Of a stretch of DNA of 14,630 bases, positions 12,977 to 14,630 are shown in pieces. Location: contig JAURFJ010000026.1 of assembly GCA_030834365.1 (NCBI GenBank), forward strand, positions 1 through 14,630. Direction: 5' to 3'. A program made the position numbers and the translations under genes. The DNA is from Flavobacteriaceae bacterium. GTDB taxonomy: Bacteria > Bacteroidota > Bacteroidia > Flavobacteriales > Flavobacteriaceae. Every line of letters begins with the position of its first letter. The stretch's first letter is position 1. The notes beneath the pieces are model-generated. The model ran no database searches, was not told the DNA's origin, and saw only the letters and a list, made by a program, of their open reading frames with translations.

Positions 12977-14329
12977 TTAGTCTATGGCCTTAACCGTTTT
13001 AATAAACTCTTCTCCTCGGTGCTCGTAGTTTCTGAACAAGTCAAAGCTGGCACAAGCCGGTGAGAGTAATACCGTGTCTCCGCGCTCGGTAAATCGCATG
13101 GCCTGTGCTATGGCATCACTCATTGAAGTGACCTCTACCATCTGATCTACTACACGAGAAAAAGTATCTACCAGTTTTGCATTATCAATACCCAAGCAGA
13201 TTATAGCCTTTACCTTTTCACGCACTAGCGGCATGAGGTCTTGATAATCGTTTCCTTTATCTACCCCTCCAGCGATCCAAACTACCGGACGCTTAACCGA
13301 CTCTAAGGCGAAATAGGTAGCGTTAACGTTAGTAGCTTTCGAGTCGTTGATAAAGCGCACACCCGAAAATTCCTCGACGACCTGCATGCGGTGAGGTATA
13401 CCTGTAAAGCCTTCTATACTTTGCTGAATGGCCTCCTTGTGTATAGATTTCAGCATGCCAATCATTCCGGCAGCCATGGCATTTTTCAAGTTGTGTAGGC
13501 CTTCGACCGGAACCGCCGAAGTGTTGATTTCAATAGTTTGATTGTTCACGTTCATAATCATTTTGTCTTGATCTAAATAGGCCCCTTGAGTCAATTTCTT
13601 CTTCACGCTAAAGGGCAGTTGTGTGGCCCGGATCTCATGCACACTAGCCTCTAAATGCTGTTGAATGATCTGACAATCGGCATCGTAGATGAAATAGTCT
13701 TTTTCGGTCTGATTCATGCAAATCCTAAACTTGGCATCGATGTATGACGAAAAATCATTGCCGTAGCGGTCAAGGTGATCTGGAGTAATATTGGTAATCA
13801 CCGCAATCTGAGGCCTAAAGTCTTTAATATGGTCAAGCTGAAAGCTACTCACCTCGAGAACATATAGGGCCTGTGGTTTGGTAGCCAACATTCGGGCAAA
13901 GCTGTCTCCGATGTTTCCTCCTAAGGCAACATCGAGTTGATGGTCTTCGAGAATCTTATGAGTGAGGGCCGCCGTAGTGGTTTTACCGTTAGTGCCTGTG
14001 ATAGCCACAATTTCGGCTTGAGTGTGCTTAAACGCAAACTCTATCTCAGAAACTACCGGTATGCCAGCTGCCTCAAAATTTTTAATTACAGGCACGTCAT
14101 TTGGAATACCTGGGCTTTTAACTACTAGATCGGCTTGCTTCAAGCGGTCCCAGCTATGACCACCTGTCTCATATTCTATTTCATAATGCCGCATAAGCCC
14201 CTCGTAATGGGTATTAACTGCGCCCTTATCACTTACAAAAACACGATCTCCAAGCTGCTTGGCTAAAATGGCAGCACCTACTCCACTTTCTTGAGCACCC
14301 AAAACCACTATGTATCTAGAACGACTCAT
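12977..14329 (-). CDS. murD: UDP-N-acetylmuramoylalanine--D-glutamate ligase MurD
   Basis: This 450-residue cytosolic Mur ligase adds D-glutamate to UDP-MurNAc-L-Ala using ATP. The N-terminal domain begins IVVLGAQESGVGAAILA with KSPGIP at 71-76, typical of MurD. The ATP loop is GTNGKTTT (112-119). EVSSFQLD (159-166) and NITPDHLDRYG (180-190) follow. Later come GLHNLKNAMAA in the central domain, and INDSKATNVNAT and WIAGGVDKG in the C-terminal domain; the latter two separate MurD from MurC. The length matches the family. The start shares one base with the mraY stop (TAATG), and the stop abuts the ftsW start. It is probably in the same transcription unit as all genes from mraY to ftsZ. Confidence 0.97.
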   Translation of the reverse strand: MSRSRYIVVLGAQESGVGAAILAKQLGDRVFVSDKGAVNTHYEGLMRHYEIEYETGGHSWDRLKQADLVVKSPGIPNDVPVIKNFEAAGIPVVSEIEFAFKHTQAEIVAITGTNGKTTTAALTHKILEDHQLDVALGGNIGDSFARMLATKPQALYVLEVSSFQLDHIKDFRPQIAVITNITPDHLDRYGNDFSSYIDAKFRICMNQTEKDYFIYDADCQIIQQHLEASVHEIRATQLPFSVKKKLTQGAYLDQDKMIMNVNNQTIEINTSAVPVEGLHNLKNAMAAGMIGMLKSIHKEAIQQSIEGFTGIPHRMQVVEEFSGVRFINDSKATNVNATYFALESVKRPVVWIAGGVDKGNDYQDLMPLVREKVKAIICLGIDNAKLVDTFSRVVDQMVEVTSMSDAIAQAMRFTERGDTVLLSPACASFDLFRNYEHRGEEFIKTVKAID

Positions 14330-14630
14330 TAACGAATTTTAAGGGTGACTATACTGAGAACTGCAAGCAAGATGCCTACGATTAAGAATCGGGTGACAAT
14401 TTTACTTTCGTGATATCCCTTCTTCTGATAGTGATGATGCAGCGGAGCCATCAAAAAGATTCGCTTACCCGCTCCAAACTTCTTTTTGGTGTATTTGAAG
14501 TATCCGACTTGACTCATCACCGATAACGATTCGGCTAAGAAAACCCCGCAAAGCACTGGAATAAGCAATTCTTTTCGCACTATAAGTGCAATTACGGCGA
14601 TTAGACCTCCAATAGTCAAGCTTCCGGTAT
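14329..14630 (-). CDS. mraY: Phospho-N-acetylmuramoyl-pentapeptide-transferase MraY, C-terminal part
   Basis: The frame runs off the right edge; 99 complete codons plus the stop remain. MraY is the polytopic inner-membrane enzyme that transfers phospho-MurNAc-pentapeptide to undecaprenyl phosphate, making lipid I. The visible end starts TGSLTIGG, continues with a hydrophobic helix and RKELLIPVLCGVFLAE, and carries YFKYTKKKFGAGKRIFLMAP followed by LHHHYQ, the histidine cluster diagnostic of MraY. A final hydrophobic helix (FLIVGILLAVLSIV) precedes the C-terminus. The codon at 14619 is TTG inside conserved sequence, so it is not a start. The gene shares one base with murD (TAATG). Confidence 0.95.
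   Translation of the reverse strand, partial: TGSLTIGGLIAVIALIVRKELLIPVLCGVFLAESLSVMSQVGYFKYTKKKFGAGKRIFLMAPLHHHYQKKGYHESKIVTRFLIVGILLAVLSIVTLKIR

Noticed and set aside
1..14630. CRISPR array, insertion sequence, toxin-antitoxin or defence genes
   Set aside because: No regularly spaced repeats, transposase motifs or unassigned gene pairs are present; nearly all sequence is accounted for by core genes and one receptor.

Overview
This window looks like chromosomal core DNA from a member of the Bacteroidota, most likely the Flavobacteriales. The evidence is: the sigma factor C-terminus; the gene order mraY-murD-ftsW-murG-murC-ftsQ-ftsA-ftsZ with no ddl or murB; a very long FtsZ; a carboxypeptidase-regulatory-like domain in front of a TonB-dependent receptor; promoters of the Bacteroidota TAnnTTTG type; and no clear Shine-Dalgarno sequences. 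I cannot name the family or genus with confidence.

Left part, plus strand (1-2692): the window opens in the last 98 codons of the primary sigma factor gene rpoD, closed by a strong intrinsic terminator. Next come rpe (ribulose-phosphate 3-epimerase) and a YpdA-like flavin disulfide reductase gene that overlaps rpe by 11 bp. A GatB/YqeY-domain gene and a tRNA-Arg(UCG) gene follow. Behind the tRNA is an intergenic stretch of about 230 bp that is dense in hairpins, A/T tracts and short repeats, including at least one good intrinsic terminator. A TonB-dependent outer-membrane receptor gene (2926-5283) follows, with a consensus promoter box almost touching its start codon.

Right part, minus strand (5280-14630): the division and cell wall (dcw) cluster runs towards the left edge. 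In transcription order it is mraY (partial), murD, ftsW, murG, murC, ftsQ, ftsA and ftsZ. The genes overlap, abut, or are at most 20 bp apart, so they are probably one transcription unit with translational coupling. MurC and MurD build the UDP-MurNAc-peptide, MraY and MurG make lipid I and lipid II, FtsW polymerises glycan at the septum, and FtsQ, FtsA and FtsZ form the divisome scaffold. ftsZ converges on the receptor gene, and the two stop codons share the palindrome TTAA.

I found no mobile element, CRISPR array, toxin-antitoxin pair or defence system, and no clearly new system. The points most worth a second look are: the FtsZ linker of about 310 residues, with internally repeated short motifs and an extra C-terminal tail; the structured spacer after the tRNA; the near-leaderless promoter-start arrangements; the absence of the expected active-site cysteine in the YpdA-like protein; and the shared convergent stop codons.
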